A stretch of DNA of 64,000 nt from Streptomyces coeruleorubidus. Lineage in GTDB: Bacteria; Actinomycetota; Actinomycetes; Streptomycetales; Streptomycetaceae. The position numbers and the translations under genes are program-made. This document shows, one piece after another, positions 43,352 through 55,047 of the stretch (the stretch's first letter is position 1; every line of letters begins with the position of its first letter). The stretch covers positions 2,914,001 through 2,978,000 of the forward strand of contig NZ_CP118527.1 of assembly GCF_028885415.1 (NCBI RefSeq), given 5' to 3'. A model generated the notes under the pieces. It did no database searches. It saw only the letters and a list, made by a program, of their open reading frames with translations, and had not been told where the DNA came from.

Positions 43352-45391
43352 TCAACTGTGTACGGGTTTTCGGGTCGGCGTGTGTTCACGCTCGGCCGCC
43401 GCGGCGGTGGCGGCCCGGGGGCCGGACAGCAGATAGGTGAGTGCGAAGCCCGCCCCGACCACCACCGCTCCCCCGGCCGCGTCCAGCACCCAGTGGTTCG
43501 CCGTCACGACGATCGCGGTCGCGGTGAACAGCGGGTGCAGCATCCCCAGCGCCTTGATCCACCAGCGGCGCGCCAGGACGGCGATCACCACGCCGCACCA
43601 CAGCGACCAGCCGAAGTGCAGGGACGGCATCGCCGCGTACTGGTTGGTCAGGGCGGTGAGCGTGCCGTAGTCGGGCTGGGAGAAGTCCTGGACGCCGTGG
43701 ACGGTGTCGATGAAGCCGAGTGTCGGCATCAGCCGGGGCGGGGCCAGCGGGTAGAGCCAGAAGCCGACCAGGGCGAGCAGGGTGGCGAGGCCCAGGGCGG
43801 ACCGGGCCCAGCGGTAGGCGGCGGGGCGGCGCCAGTACAGGACGGCTAGGACGGTCAGCGGGGCGACGAAGTGGAACGACTCGTAGTAGAAGTCGGAGAA
43901 GTTCCGCAGCCAGTCGATCTTGACGACGGTGTGGTTGGCCCAGTGCTCGATGTCGATGTGCAGGGCGCGTTCCAGGCCGAGGATCTGCCGGCCGTTCTCC
44001 TCGGCCTCGGCCCGGCCGGCCGAGATGCTGCCCCCGGTGGCGGCGAGCCGGACCTGGGAGTAGGCGGCGTAGGTGACCCGGAGGAGGAGCAGCTCCAGGA
44101 GGAGGTTCGGTCTGGTGAGGACCCGGCGCAGGAAGGGCACGAGCGGGATGCGTCTGAAGCGGGCCGGGGCGGTGGGGGCGTACTCGGTCGGTGTCGGCGA
44201 CTGGTAGTGCGGGGAGGTGCGGGAGAGGAACGGCACGGCCGTGGCGGCGGCGAGGGCGGCGAGCAGGACGAGGTTGGTGCGCAGCGGGTCCAGCGACGGC
44301 ATGTCCGGCACCATCGTCCTGGCCGGCAGGGTCATGACCAGGATGACGGCCACCGGCCAGACGTACCGGTCACAGGCACGTCTGCCGGCCCGGCCGACGA
44401 CCGCGAGCAGCACCCACAGCAGCTGGTGCTGCCAGGCGGTGGGCGAGACGACGATCGCGGCGCAGCCGGTGATCGCGACGGCGAGGAGGAGCTGGCCGTC
44501 GTCGAAGCAGCGCACGGCGCGGCGCAGGGCCAGGACGGCGGCGGCCGCGCCGAGCGCCAGGAAGAGCGCGACCTCCAGGGGGCCGTTCAGGCCGAGCCGC
44601 AGCAGGGCGCCGTGCAGGGACTGGTTGCCGAGGTCGTCGGCCCGGCCGCCGAGGCCGACGCCGGCCATGTGATGGACCCAGTAGGTGTGGGAGTCGTGCG
44701 GCATCGCGGCCCAGGCGAGCACGGAGCAGGCGGCGAAGGTGACGCCGGTGGAGAGCGCGGCGCGTCTGCGGCCGGTGAACCACAGCAGGGGCGTGAAGAG
44801 CAGCAGGGTGGGCTGGAGCGCGGCCGCGACGCCGATGAGCAGGCCGCTGGTCCGCTGGCCGTGGGCGACGAAGCAGCCCAGCAGGACGAGCAGGACCGGG
44901 ATGATGCTGGTCTGACCGAGCCACAGGGTGTTGCGGACCGGCAGGGACAGCATGAGCAGGCCGATGGCGACGGGGGCGGCCAGCAGGGCCGTGCGGCGGC
45001 CGATGGGCTGGGGCAGGGCGCGGGCGGCGACCAGGCCGAGGGCGACGACCAGCAGCAGCGTGCCGAAGGTCCAGCCCCAGCCGAGGGCCTGTTCGGCCGC
45101 ACGGGTGAGGGGCTTGAGGACGAGGCCGCCGAAGGGGGTGCCGGTGAAGCGGGTGGAGTCGTAGAGCGAGCCGGTCACGTGCAGCACGCCGTTCGGTCCG
45201 ACCCAGGTCTCCAGGTCCGTCAGCCGCTCCCCGCGCGGGCTGCCGAGGACGACGGCCACCTGCCGTGCGGCGAGGGCCGCGACGATCAGCCACAGTCCGA
45301 GGCAGGCGATGCGCAGGCGTGCGTGGGTTCCGCCGACGGCTGTCGCTCCGAAGGCTTCCGTCGGTCGTCCGCTGCGGTCCGCATTCGTCAC
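43352..45391 (-). CDS. Bifunctional GT87 glycosyltransferase / PAP2 phosphatase
   Basis: 679 aa from GTG, strongly hydrophobic. Residues 20-390 look like a polyprenol-phosphate-sugar GT-C enzyme of family GT87 (WVGPNGVLHVTGSLYDSTRF loop, NTLWLGQTSIIPVLLVLLG, PTAWQHQLLWVLLA). Residues 420-660 are a PAP2/AUR1-like lipid phosphatase or transferase with AAMPSLHFGWSLWCG and ANHWVLDAAGG (His residues of the P-site). The fusion is known in actinobacteria and is thought to build or modify glyco-phosphoinositol lipids; the exact product is unknown. It would act at the outer face of the membrane. Confidence 0.88.
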   Translation of the reverse strand: MTNADRSGRPTEAFGATAVGGTHARLRIACLGLWLIVAALAARQVAVVLGSPRGERLTDLETWVGPNGVLHVTGSLYDSTRFTGTPFGGLVLKPLTRAAEQALGWGWTFGTLLLVVALGLVAARALPQPIGRRTALLAAPVAIGLLMLSLPVRNTLWLGQTSIIPVLLVLLGCFVAHGQRTSGLLIGVAAALQPTLLLFTPLLWFTGRRRAALSTGVTFAACSVLAWAAMPHDSHTYWVHHMAGVGLGGRADDLGNQSLHGALLRLGLNGPLEVALFLALGAAAAVLALRRAVRCFDDGQLLLAVAITGCAAIVVSPTAWQHQLLWVLLAVVGRAGRRACDRYVWPVAVILVMTLPARTMVPDMPSLDPLRTNLVLLAALAAATAVPFLSRTSPHYQSPTPTEYAPTAPARFRRIPLVPFLRRVLTRPNLLLELLLLRVTYAAYSQVRLAATGGSISAGRAEAEENGRQILGLERALHIDIEHWANHTVVKIDWLRNFSDFYYESFHFVAPLTVLAVLYWRRPAAYRWARSALGLATLLALVGFWLYPLAPPRLMPTLGFIDTVHGVQDFSQPDYGTLTALTNQYAAMPSLHFGWSLWCGVVIAVLARRWWIKALGMLHPLFTATAIVVTANHWVLDAAGGAVVVGAGFALTYLLSGPRAATAAAAEREHTPTRKPVHS

Positions 45392-45678
45392 GCCCCGTCG
45401 GCCTTCTACCTGGTATGCCCCTCTTCGTCCGGTTGACGATAGTGCGCGAGACAGGTGGTCGCCTCTCGTGACGCGAGAAGGATCACATCAAGATCCCGTG
45501 GGAACCGCTCCCGGCCGGGCATACGTGCCTGCATATCCGGTGTTTAGATGCACCCTGCAACGAAAGGCGTACTGCCCGTAAAGGACCTTTATCCGCCTAT
45601 CGTCGCTTTTCGGCCCGTACGACAGCGCCGCCGCGCGGACCGCGTCCCTGTCCCCGTCGAAAGGTAGGCGAGCGAGTC

Positions 45679-47073
45679 TTGTCGACTGTCTCAGTCGTCG
45701 CTCCCGCGTCCGGCATGAAGAGCCGAGCAGCGAAAACCCCCGACACCACCGTCACCGACCCCGCGCTCGTCAAGCGCGCCGTGAAGGCGGCCGCGCTGGG
45801 CAACGCGATGGAATGGTTCGACTTCGGTGTCTACAGCTACATCGCGGTCACGCTGGGCAAGGTCTTCTTCCCCTCGGGCAACGCCACCGCGCAGCTGCTC
45901 TCCACGTTCGGCGCCTTCGCCGCGGCCTTCCTGGTCCGCCCGCTCGGCGGCATGGTCTTCGGCCCGCTCGGCGACCGCGTCGGCCGTCAGAAGGTCCTCG
46001 CGCTGACCATGATCATGATGGCCGCGGGCACCTTCGCGATCGGTCTGATCCCGTCGTACGCGACGATCGGCGTCGGCGCGCCGATCCTGCTCCTCGTGGC
46101 CCGCCTCGTGCAGGGCTTCTCCACCGGCGGCGAGTACGCCGGTGCCTCGACCTTCATCGCCGAGTACGCCCCCGACAAGCGGCGCGGCTTCCTCGGCAGC
46201 TGGCTGGAGTTCGGCACCCTCGCCGGCTACATCGGCGGCGCGGGCCTGGTCACGCTGATGACCGCCCTGCTCTCCGCCGACGACCTGACCTCCTGGGGCT
46301 GGCGCATCCCGTTCCTGATCGCGGGCCCGATGGGCATCATCGGCCTCTACCTGCGGCTGCGCCTGGAGGAGACCCCGGCGTTCGCGGCCGAGGTCGAGAA
46401 GGCCGAGACCGACCGCCCCAAGGTGCCGCTGCGCGAGATGATCACCGGCCAGTGGCGCGCGCTGCTGCTCTGCGTCGGCCTGGTGCTGGTCTTCAACGTC
46501 ACCGACTACATGCTGCTGTCGTACATGCCGAGCTACCTGACCGGCCAGCTCCACTACGACGAGACGCACGGTCTGCTGGTCGTCCTCGGCGTGATGGCCG
46601 TGATGATGGTCGCCCAGCCGTTCGTCGGCGCGCTGACCGACCGGGTCGGCCGCCGCCCGGTGATCGCCACCGGCTGCGCGGGCTTCCTGCTGCTGTCCGT
46701 CCCGGCCCTGCTGCTGATCCGCGAGGGCAGCCTGCTCGCGGTCGCCCTCGGCATGGGCGCCCTCGGCCTGCTGCTGGTCTGCTTCACGGCGGCCATGCCC
46801 TCGGCGCTCCCGGCGCTGTTCCCGACGAAGGTCCGCTACGGCTCCCTGTCCATCGGCTTCAACGTCTCCGTGTCCCTGTTCGGCGGCACGACGCCGCTGG
46901 TGGTCACGGCCCTGATCGGCGCGACCGGGAACATGATGATGCCCGCGTACTACATGATGGCCGCGGCCGTCGTCGGCGGTTTCGCGGTGTGGCGCATGGC
47001 GGAGTCGGCGGGGCGCCCGCTGCCGGGTTCGGCACCGTCGGTGGCCGGCCGAGAACCGTCGGTGGCCGGCTGA
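45679..47073 (+). CDS. MHS-family MFS transporter (ProP-like)
   Basis: 464 aa, TTG start with AAAGG upstream (next ATG at 45715 lacks a ribosome site). Twelve membrane helices of the metabolite:H+ symporter subfamily: GNAMEWFDFGVYSYIAV, RPLGGMVFGPLGDRVGRQKVL, RLVQGFSTGGEYAGASTFIAEYAPDKRRGF. Members import proline, betaine, alpha-ketoglutarate or shikimate. The C-terminus ends with a tandem PSVAGREPSVAG from a 21-base duplication. The 287 bases upstream contain no gene. Substrate undetermined; an osmolyte is likely. Confidence 0.92.
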   Translation: MSTVSVVAPASGMKSRAAKTPDTTVTDPALVKRAVKAAALGNAMEWFDFGVYSYIAVTLGKVFFPSGNATAQLLSTFGAFAAAFLVRPLGGMVFGPLGDRVGRQKVLALTMIMMAAGTFAIGLIPSYATIGVGAPILLLVARLVQGFSTGGEYAGASTFIAEYAPDKRRGFLGSWLEFGTLAGYIGGAGLVTLMTALLSADDLTSWGWRIPFLIAGPMGIIGLYLRLRLEETPAFAAEVEKAETDRPKVPLREMITGQWRALLLCVGLVLVFNVTDYMLLSYMPSYLTGQLHYDETHGLLVVLGVMAVMMVAQPFVGALTDRVGRRPVIATGCAGFLLLSVPALLLIREGSLLAVALGMGALGLLLVCFTAAMPSALPALFPTKVRYGSLSIGFNVSVSLFGGTTPLVVTALIGATGNMMMPAYYMMAAAVVGGFAVWRMAESAGRPLPGSAPSVAGREPSVAG

Positions 47074-47141
47074 GACAAGACACGCCGGGCGATATCCCAC
47101 TGACAGCGAACCGGTGCACCACGTATCTTCGTCACCGCCAC

Positions 47142-47160
47142 TAGTTAGGGATGCTAACTA
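47142..47160. promoter_or_regulatory. Perfect inverted repeat, MarR/TetR-type operator
   Basis: TAGTTAG and CTAACTA form a perfect 7-bp inverted repeat around GGATG, ending 22 bases before the O-methyltransferase ATG. The TTAG...CTAA pattern fits MarR-family sites; no MarR gene is adjacent. Confidence 0.6.
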
Positions 47161-47182
47161 TGCGTACGAAAGGTAGAGGTGC

Positions 47183-47854
47183 ATGAGCGAGTCGCACGTC
47201 TGGGACGAGGTCGACGCCTACTTCACCGACCGCCTCGCCCCGGACGACGAAGCCCTGGCGGCCGCCCTGCGCGACAGCGACGCCGCCGGGCTTCCGCACA
47301 TCAACGTCGCGGGCAACCAGGGCAAGCTCCTCCAGCTCCTGGCCCAGATCCAGGGCGCCCGCCACATCCTGGAGATCGGCACACTCGGCGGCTACAGCAC
47401 CATCTGGCTGGGCCGCGCCCTGCCCGCCGACGGGCGGCTGGTCTCCCTGGAGTACGACCCCAAGCACGCCGAGGTCGCCGTCCGCAACATCGCCCGCGCC
47501 GGCCTGGACAAGCTCGTCGAGGTCCGGGTGGGCCCGGCCCTGGAGTCGCTGCCCAAGCTGGCCGACGAGAACCCGCCCCCCTTCGACCTGGTCTTCATCG
47601 ACGCCGACAAGGTCAACAACCCGCACTACGTGGAGTGGGCCCTGAAGCTCACCAGCACGGGCAGCCTGATCGTCCTCGACAACGTCGTCCGCGGCGGCCG
47701 CGTGACCGACGCGCAGAGCACGGCCCCGGACGTGACGGGCACCCGCGCCGCGATCGAACTGATCGGCAGCCACCCGCGGTTGAGCGGCACGGCGATCCAG
47801 ACGGTCGGCATGAAGGGGTACGACGGGTTCGCGCTGGCACGGGTGCTGGCTTGA
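47183..47854 (+). CDS. Class I O-methyltransferase (catechol/CCoAOMT type)
   Basis: 223 aa. Family motifs: ILEIGTLGGYSTIWLGRAL (SAM loop, about residue 62), VSLEYDPKHAEVAVRNI, DLVFIDADKVNNPHYVEWAL (metal-binding Asp) and GSLIVLDNVVRGGRV (second metal Asp-Asn). It is a metal-dependent small O-methyltransferase for catechols or similar phenolics. A 7-bp inverted repeat directly upstream suggests repression by a MarR/TetR-type protein responding to a phenolic. It stands alone. Confidence 0.92.
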   Translation: MSESHVWDEVDAYFTDRLAPDDEALAAALRDSDAAGLPHINVAGNQGKLLQLLAQIQGARHILEIGTLGGYSTIWLGRALPADGRLVSLEYDPKHAEVAVRNIARAGLDKLVEVRVGPALESLPKLADENPPPFDLVFIDADKVNNPHYVEWALKLTSTGSLIVLDNVVRGGRVTDAQSTAPDVTGTRAAIELIGSHPRLSGTAIQTVGMKGYDGFALARVLA

Positions 47855-47870
47855 GCGTGCCTGACGGCTG

Positions 47871-48263
47871 TCAGACCTCGTGGTAGAAGCCCACGTTGAC
47901 GCTGCGCGGGGCGGTGCGGTCCTGGACGACGACCTCGCCGCTGCCGCCCCTGGGCAGCGGGACGGTGCCGCCGTAGGCGAGGGGCTGGACGTACTCCCCG
48001 ACCGTGAGCCGGACTTCGGAGGACGGGTCGGGCTGGGAGCCGCGCAGCCAGGTCAGCTGCCAGGTCCCGTCGGACCCGCACAGGAACTCCAGGTGGACGC
48101 GGGAGACGAACAGCCAGTCGTCCGGCGTGGACAGCCGGCACACCGACTTGTCGCGGCCCACCCGCAGCACGGCGCCCGGCTCGCTGGGCGCGTCGGCCAT
48201 GAGCATTCCGGCCGTGGCACCCTCCTCCGCCGCGGACACGGCGGCCATGGTGAGTTCGAGCAC
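47871..48263 (-). CDS. FHA-like domain protein
   Basis: 130 aa from a GTG with AGGAGG 8-10 bases upstream. The core VLRVGRDKSVCRLSTPDDWLFVSRVHLEFLCGSDGTWQLTWLRG fits a forkhead-associated beta-sandwich (G-R, S-R-x-H motif), which binds phosphothreonine peptides in kinase signalling. The rest (EYVQPLAYGGTVPLPRGGSGEVVVQD) gives the closing strands. No kinase gene adjoins. Function is inferred from the fold. Confidence 0.8.
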   Translation of the reverse strand: MLELTMAAVSAAEEGATAGMLMADAPSEPGAVLRVGRDKSVCRLSTPDDWLFVSRVHLEFLCGSDGTWQLTWLRGSQPDPSSEVRLTVGEYVQPLAYGGTVPLPRGGSGEVVVQDRTAPRSVNVGFYHEV

Positions 48264-48351
48264 GTGCGCTCCTCCTGAGACGTCCTGGTGGGCCTGCAAG
48301 CCCGCCGAATGATAGAACGCCCGGCTGCGCGGTGTCCGGCACAATGGGTTC

Positions 48352-48759
48352 ATGACCGAGCGAAAGCCACCCGGCGTCGACTTCGAGTCCTGGGTCGACA
48401 AGCAGATCCGTGATGCGGAGACACGCGGCGAGTTCGAACGGTTGCCGGGGGCGGGCAAACCGCTGCCGGCCGACGTGGACGCCACCTACGACGAACTGTG
48501 GTGGGTGAAGCGGAAGATGGCCCGCGAGGGCATCTCGGTCCTGCCGCCGACGCTGGCGCTGCGCAAGGAGGCTGAGGACGCGCTCCTGGCCGCGTACGCG
48601 GCTCCTTCGGAGCAGGCTGTCAGGAAGATCATCGGCGAGATCAACGACAAGATCCGCGAGATGATGTTCAAGCCGCCGCCCGGGCCCCCGCTGGGCAAAA
48701 AGCCGTACGACGTCGAGGACGTCGTACGGCAGTGGCGGGAGCGCCGGGCGGACGAATGA
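48352..48759 (+). CDS. DUF1992 (DnaJ-homologue subfamily C-like) protein
   Basis: 135 aa. The DUF1992 pattern is clear: SWVDKQIRDAETRGEFERLPGAGKPLP, then YDELWWVKRKMAREGISVLPPTLALRKE, as in bacterial YhdN/DNAJC28-type proteins. These small helical proteins have no settled function. It is convergent with the 169-aa coiled-coil gene, 10 bases between stops. Confidence 0.88.
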   Translation: MTERKPPGVDFESWVDKQIRDAETRGEFERLPGAGKPLPADVDATYDELWWVKRKMAREGISVLPPTLALRKEAEDALLAAYAAPSEQAVRKIIGEINDKIREMMFKPPPGPPLGKKPYDVEDVVRQWRERRADE

Positions 48760-48769
48760 ACGGGGCCGC

Positions 48770-49279
48770 TCACACGTGCAGCAGCCGTTCCGCCAGCTCC
48801 CGGTAGTCCTTCAGGGCCAGCCGGAGCTGCTCGGTGTCGCCGCTCGACACGGGCTTGCCCTCGCCGCCCTCCACCGACTGCCAGGAGTGGCGCAGGGTGC
48901 GGCGGCGCTGCGTCACGGCCTCGGTGAACCGGGCCGCGATCTCCTCCAGCACGTGGTCGGCCTCCTCGACGGCGGCCCGGGGCGCGTCGACGAACTCGGC
49001 GACGGCGTGGTGCAACTGCGAGACGAGTTTGTCGGACTCGTCGTGGGGGAGCAGGTGCGTGCCGTGGGAGGCGCCTTCCCGTTCCGGGGAACCAGAGGGG
49101 GCTGTGCCGTGGCCGGTGCCCAGGGCGGTCTCGCCTCGGGCGTCGGGGGTGTCGAAGCCGCGGGCGTCAGAGGCGGTGGTGCCGCGGGCGTCAGGACCGG
49201 TGGTGGCGCGGGCTGAGGGGTAGGTGGAGCCTCGTGCCTCGGCGGTGTCGTCGCCGGGCGGTCGGATCATGTCGGACAT
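48770..49279 (-). CDS. Hypothetical protein with shared FVDxPRxAVxEAD helical domain
   Basis: 169 aa. The N-terminal 75 residues are Gly/Ala/Thr/Asp-rich and repetitive (TTGPDARGTTASDARGFDTPDARG), probably disordered. The C-terminal half is helical: SQLHHAVAEFVDAPRAAVEEADHVLEEIAARF, sharing its core with the neighbouring protein (49286). The two genes form an operon with a 6-base gap. No enzyme motif. Both may belong to a cytoplasmic or membrane-associated scaffold; function unknown. Confidence 0.7.
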   Translation of the reverse strand: MSDMIRPPGDDTAEARGSTYPSARATTGPDARGTTASDARGFDTPDARGETALGTGHGTAPSGSPEREGASHGTHLLPHDESDKLVSQLHHAVAEFVDAPRAAVEEADHVLEEIAARFTEAVTQRRRTLRHSWQSVEGGEGKPVSSGDTEQLRLALKDYRELAERLLHV

Positions 49280-49285
49280 CGGATC

Positions 49286-50002
49286 TCAACTCTCCTTCGC
49301 CTGACGTCGGTGCAGCGCCCACGGCATGTGCCCGCCGCGGTCGGCCGGAGCCTTGCGGCCGCCGTTCAGCCCGGACTTGTGCCGTCCGCCCTCGTGGCGT
49401 CCGCCCAGGTGCGGGCCGGCGACGTGGCTTCCGCCGTCGTGGCGGGCCGGCCGCACCAGCTCCTCGAACAGGGCGCGGGCCGCCACCATGGCCTCACGCA
49501 TGTCTTCCGTACCGGTGCCGCCGTCCCGGGCGTCGTCCGCGCGCAGGTGCGCCGCGCGGTGCACGCGCCGGTAGCCGTCCACGTGGTGGGCGTGGTGCAC
49601 GGACAGCGCGGCGAGCTGTTCCTCGTACTGCCCGCCGTCCGGGAAGCCCCGGGCACCGGCGAGCTCCGCGAGCAGCCGGTCCGCCTCGGCGACCGCCTCC
49701 CGCGGCGAGTCGACGAACCGCTCCTGGGCGGCCGTCCAGCGCGCCTCGTACTGCTCGCGCTCCGCCGGCTCCAGCGCTCGTTCGCGCAGGTCGCCGTGGC
49801 GCTCCACGCGCTCGGCGAGCTCGCGCTCGGCGGCCTTGGCGTCGCCGTCGTGCCGGGCGACGGCCAGGTCGTACTCGGGTCCGAAGCGCCGCTTCAGGCT
49901 CGGGCCGCGCCGAGCCCCTCGGGCGCGCAGGGTCATGGCGGCCGCGATGATGACGACGACCGCCGCGATCACGATCAGAGCAATGATCAGGCCAGTGGAC
50001 AT
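49286..50002 (-). CDS. Membrane-anchored helical protein, paralogue of its neighbour
   Basis: 238 aa. One N-terminal membrane anchor (LIIALIVIAAVVVIIAAAMTL), then a charged helical region (ELAERVERHGDLRERALEPAEREQYEARW) leading to RFVDSPREAVAEADRLLAELAG, which matches the core of the protein encoded at 48770. The C-terminal 60 residues are His/Gly/Arg-rich (GGSHVAGPHLGGRHEGGRHK) and could bind metal or nucleic acid. First gene of the pair. Function unknown. Confidence 0.72.
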   Translation of the reverse strand: MSTGLIIALIVIAAVVVIIAAAMTLRARGARRGPSLKRRFGPEYDLAVARHDGDAKAAERELAERVERHGDLRERALEPAEREQYEARWTAAQERFVDSPREAVAEADRLLAELAGARGFPDGGQYEEQLAALSVHHAHHVDGYRRVHRAAHLRADDARDGGTGTEDMREAMVAARALFEELVRPARHDGGSHVAGPHLGGRHEGGRHKSGLNGGRKAPADRGGHMPWALHRRQAKES

Positions 50003-50181
50003 GAATGCCTTCCGGGTTCTCGGCCCAACCGGCTCTCCTCACGAGCCGGTTCGCCGACCGGGTAGCCCGGAAGCAGGCCGCCAAACGGCGCCGGACTGCC
50101 CCCCGGGGCGCGAGCGCCGCGCTCCCGGTCGGGGCACTGGCTTCCAAGCACCTCACCCGACCCCGCCCGGCCGACGGCGCC

Positions 50182-52284
<2,103 letters not shown>

Positions 52285-52391
52285 TTATGGCCCGCCGAGT
52301 CCTTTTGGAAGCTTTCATTCCGGGGATCGCCGCCCACGCTGTGGAGAACATCTGGATATTCTCTGGAGTTCGCGAGGGGAGGGAGGAACGC

Positions 52392-54469
52392 GTGGAACAG
52401 CCGAACGGCCACCCGTGCCCGGAGTGCGGCACGCCCAGACAGCCGGACAACACCCCGTCCTGCACCTGCACCCAGCGCGCCGCGGAGGCCCTCCGCAACG
52501 CCCGCACGACCGAGGCGGCAGCAGCGGAGGACTTCGACCCGCTCCGGATCCGCCCCTACGTCGAACTCCCGCAGTCCCCCGAGCACGGCGACACCCCATT
52601 ACGCCCCTCCGCGGAGGCCCGGACCACGTCGCCCTCACACCCCGACGCGCCCACGCGGCCAGCCGAAGGCGCCCCGCGAGGCACCCGCACGGAACTCCCG
52701 CCCACGCCCCCACACGCGACGGCCGCGGGCCCGGAGCGACCCACGCGGGCGCCCGAAGGCACCCCACGGCACACCCACGCGGACAGCCCGCCCGCACCCG
52801 CGCAGGCCCCGGCTCAGGCGATGGAAGACACTCCGCGACGAACCCCCGGCCGGGCGGCCGACGAGACCCCGCGACCGTCCCGTCCCCACCCTGCGGAGCC
52901 CCGACACGCCGACGGCCCCGCACAGCCGTCCCCGACGGACCACCCCGCCTCGCCCCGCCATGACCAGACGTCACCTGCCGACGCTCCCGCCGGGGCGGGA
53001 GCAGCCGCCCCGCGACAAACCCACACGGACGGCCCGCCCACGCCCCCGCACCCGAAGGCCCCGGACCCCGGGCTGCCCACCCGGGCGACCGAAGGCGCCC
53101 CACGACCGTTCCGTACGCACCCTGCGGAGCCCCCGCGCACAGACGGCCCCGCACAGCCGTCCCCGGCGGACCACCCCGCGTCACCTCCGCACGCCCCGAC
53201 CTCCCACACCCACGCTCCCGTCCGGGCAGGAGAAGCCGCCCCGCGACAAACCCACACGGACGGCCCGCCCACGCCCCCGCACGCGGAGACCTCACACGCC
53301 CAAACCCGCGCGCGGGCGACCGAAGGCGCTCCGCGACGGACCCCCGCGCGGGCAGCCGACGACACCCCGCGACGGGCCCCCGGACGGACGGCCAACAGCG
53401 CCCCACCCCCGTCCCAGAACCACCCGGCGGAGCCCCGCGCACCGACGGCCCCGCGCGGGCAGCCGGCGCCACCCCGCAACCGCCCCGGACCCACCCGGCG
53501 GAGCCCCCACGCCCCGACGGCCCCGTGCGGACGCCCGAAAGCGCCCCGCGACGGCCCGTGACGGCCCCCGGGCAAGCCCCGCGCGCGGAAGGTGCCGCGT
53601 TCCCGCCCTCCCCCACCGACGCCACCATGCCCCTGCGCCCGGTCGACCCGGACGCGACCACCGTGCTGCCGGTCTCGCCGGCCACTCCCGGGCTGCCGAC
53701 CTCCCCGGACACCTCCGCACTCCCGACACTCCCGACGCCCCTGGCCCCCGCCGCGACCGAACCCAGCGTCACCGACCTGCGTCTTTTCGACGGTGCGGGG
53801 GGACGGGACCGGGGCGTGCCGGAACCGGGCGAGGTCGGCCGGAGGCCCCGGCGTGGACGGCGTACCGCGCTGCTCGCCGCGGCCGCCGGGGCCTGTGTCG
53901 CCGTCGTGGCCGCGGCCGGGTACGCGAGCGGGCTGTTCTCCTACGAGGCGCCGTCCCGGAACTCCGCGCTGCCGGACGACCTCCGGGCGAGCGTGCCGGA
54001 CGCGCCCTCGAGCAGCGCGGCGTCCACGCCACCGGTGAGCAGCGCACAGGCCACCCCGTCGGCCCCCGCGGCACCACCGCCGGCGCCGTCGGCCACCGGG
54101 AGCCCGTCGGCCTCCCCGTCGCCGTCCACGCCGAGCGCCTCGCCGAGCCCGTCGCGGTCGGCCACCCCGTCGGCGCCCCGGACGTCCGCCACGGCCACCG
54201 GCCCGGAGAACGGGCCCCCGGGCAACTCCCGCCAGAGCGGCGGTCCCACCGTCCTGCGCCTGGGCGACCGCGGCCCGGAGGTCACCGAACTCCAGTTCCG
54301 GCTGCGCCAGTTGTACCTCTACGACGAGGACACCGACGGCGACTACGACAGTCGGCTGGAGGAGGCCGTCCGTACCTACCAGTGGTCGCGCGGCATCCAG
54401 ACCGACGACCTCGGCGTCTACGACCGGGAGACGCGGGCGAAGCTGGAGTCGGAAACCAAGGAGCCGTGA
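52392..54469 (+). pseudogene. Peptidoglycan-binding membrane protein gene, expanded repeats and 1-base frameshift
   Basis: The first frame starts at GTG 52392 (GGGAGG upstream) with a Cys-rich head CPECGTPRQPDNTPSCTC, as in streptomycete zinc-ribbon/PG-binding proteins, then a Pro/Ala/Thr/His-rich repeat region, and stops at 53561. The second frame (through 54469) carries DATMPLRPV, a membrane anchor (ALLAAAAGACVAVVAAAGYASG), a Ser/Pro linker and a PG_binding_1 domain (LRLGDRGPEVTELQFRLRQLYLY). Copies of the repeat show GAGCCCCC or equal-length forms, while the copy at 53430 has one C fewer, which is where the frame changes. It is an inactivated gene, a phase-variable gene or a sequence error. 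Confidence 0.75.
52872..53333 (+). repeat. 231-bp tandem coding repeat, two main copies
   Basis: Matching landmarks recur exactly 231 bases apart (77 codons): CGACCGT at 52872 and 53103, GACGGCCCCGCACAGCCGTC at 52911 and 53142, GCCGCCCCGCGACAAACCCA at 53004 and 53235. Further partial copies follow to about 53520, including the one with the deleted C. Confidence 0.85.
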
Positions 54470-54496
54470 CCGGCCCGGCCGCCCTACTGTGGCGCC

Positions 54497-55027
54497 GTGG
54501 CTACTCAGGTGATCGTTCTCAACGGCGGTTCGAGCTCGGGCAAGTCCGGGATCGTACGGTGCCTGCAAGAGGTGCTGCCGGACCCGTGGCTGGCCTTCGG
54601 CGTCGACTCGTTCGTCGAGGCGTTGCCCGCGAAGACGCGGGGCTCGGACGGCGGCATCAGCTTCGCGGCGGACGGCGGGGTGAGCGTGGGCGCGGAGTTC
54701 CGCGCACTGGACGCGGCCTGGACCGAGGGCATCGCCGCGATGGCCAGGGCCGGCGCGAGGATCATCATCGACGACGTCTTCCTCGGCGGACCGCACTCCC
54801 GGCAGCGCTGGCAGAAGGCGCTGGCCGGACTCGACGTGCTGTGGGTCGGCGTCAGATGCGACAGCGCGGTCGCCGCCGGGCGTGAGATCGCCCGGGGCGA
54901 CCGGGTCCGGGGCATGGCCGCGTCACAGGCACACCTGGTGCACGAGGGCGTGCACTACGACCTGGAGGTGGACACCACACACACCGAGTCCCTGGTGTGT
55001 GCGCGCACCATCGCCGCCCACGTCTGA
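54497..55027 (+). CDS. Chloramphenicol phosphotransferase-like kinase
   Basis: 176 aa from GTG. P-loop [14 protein letters not shown] at residues 8-21, then [13 protein letters not shown] with the Asp that acts as base in chloramphenicol 3-O-phosphotransferase, a lid-like [11 protein letters not shown] and [25 protein letters not shown]. The family inactivates chloramphenicol in its producer but has many members of unknown substrate. Length matches (about 178 aa). It stands alone 27 bases after the PG-binding gene. Resistance is possible, not shown. Confidence 0.85.
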   Translation: MATQVIVLNGGSSSGKSGIVRCLQEVLPDPWLAFGVDSFVEALPAKTRGSDGGISFAADGGVSVGAEFRALDAAWTEGIAAMARAGARIIIDDVFLGGPHSRQRWQKALAGLDVLWVGVRCDSAVAAGREIARGDRVRGMAASQAHLVHEGVHYDLEVDTTHTESLVCARTIAAHV

Positions 55028-55047
55028 CCGACCCGCCGACGTCCCCG

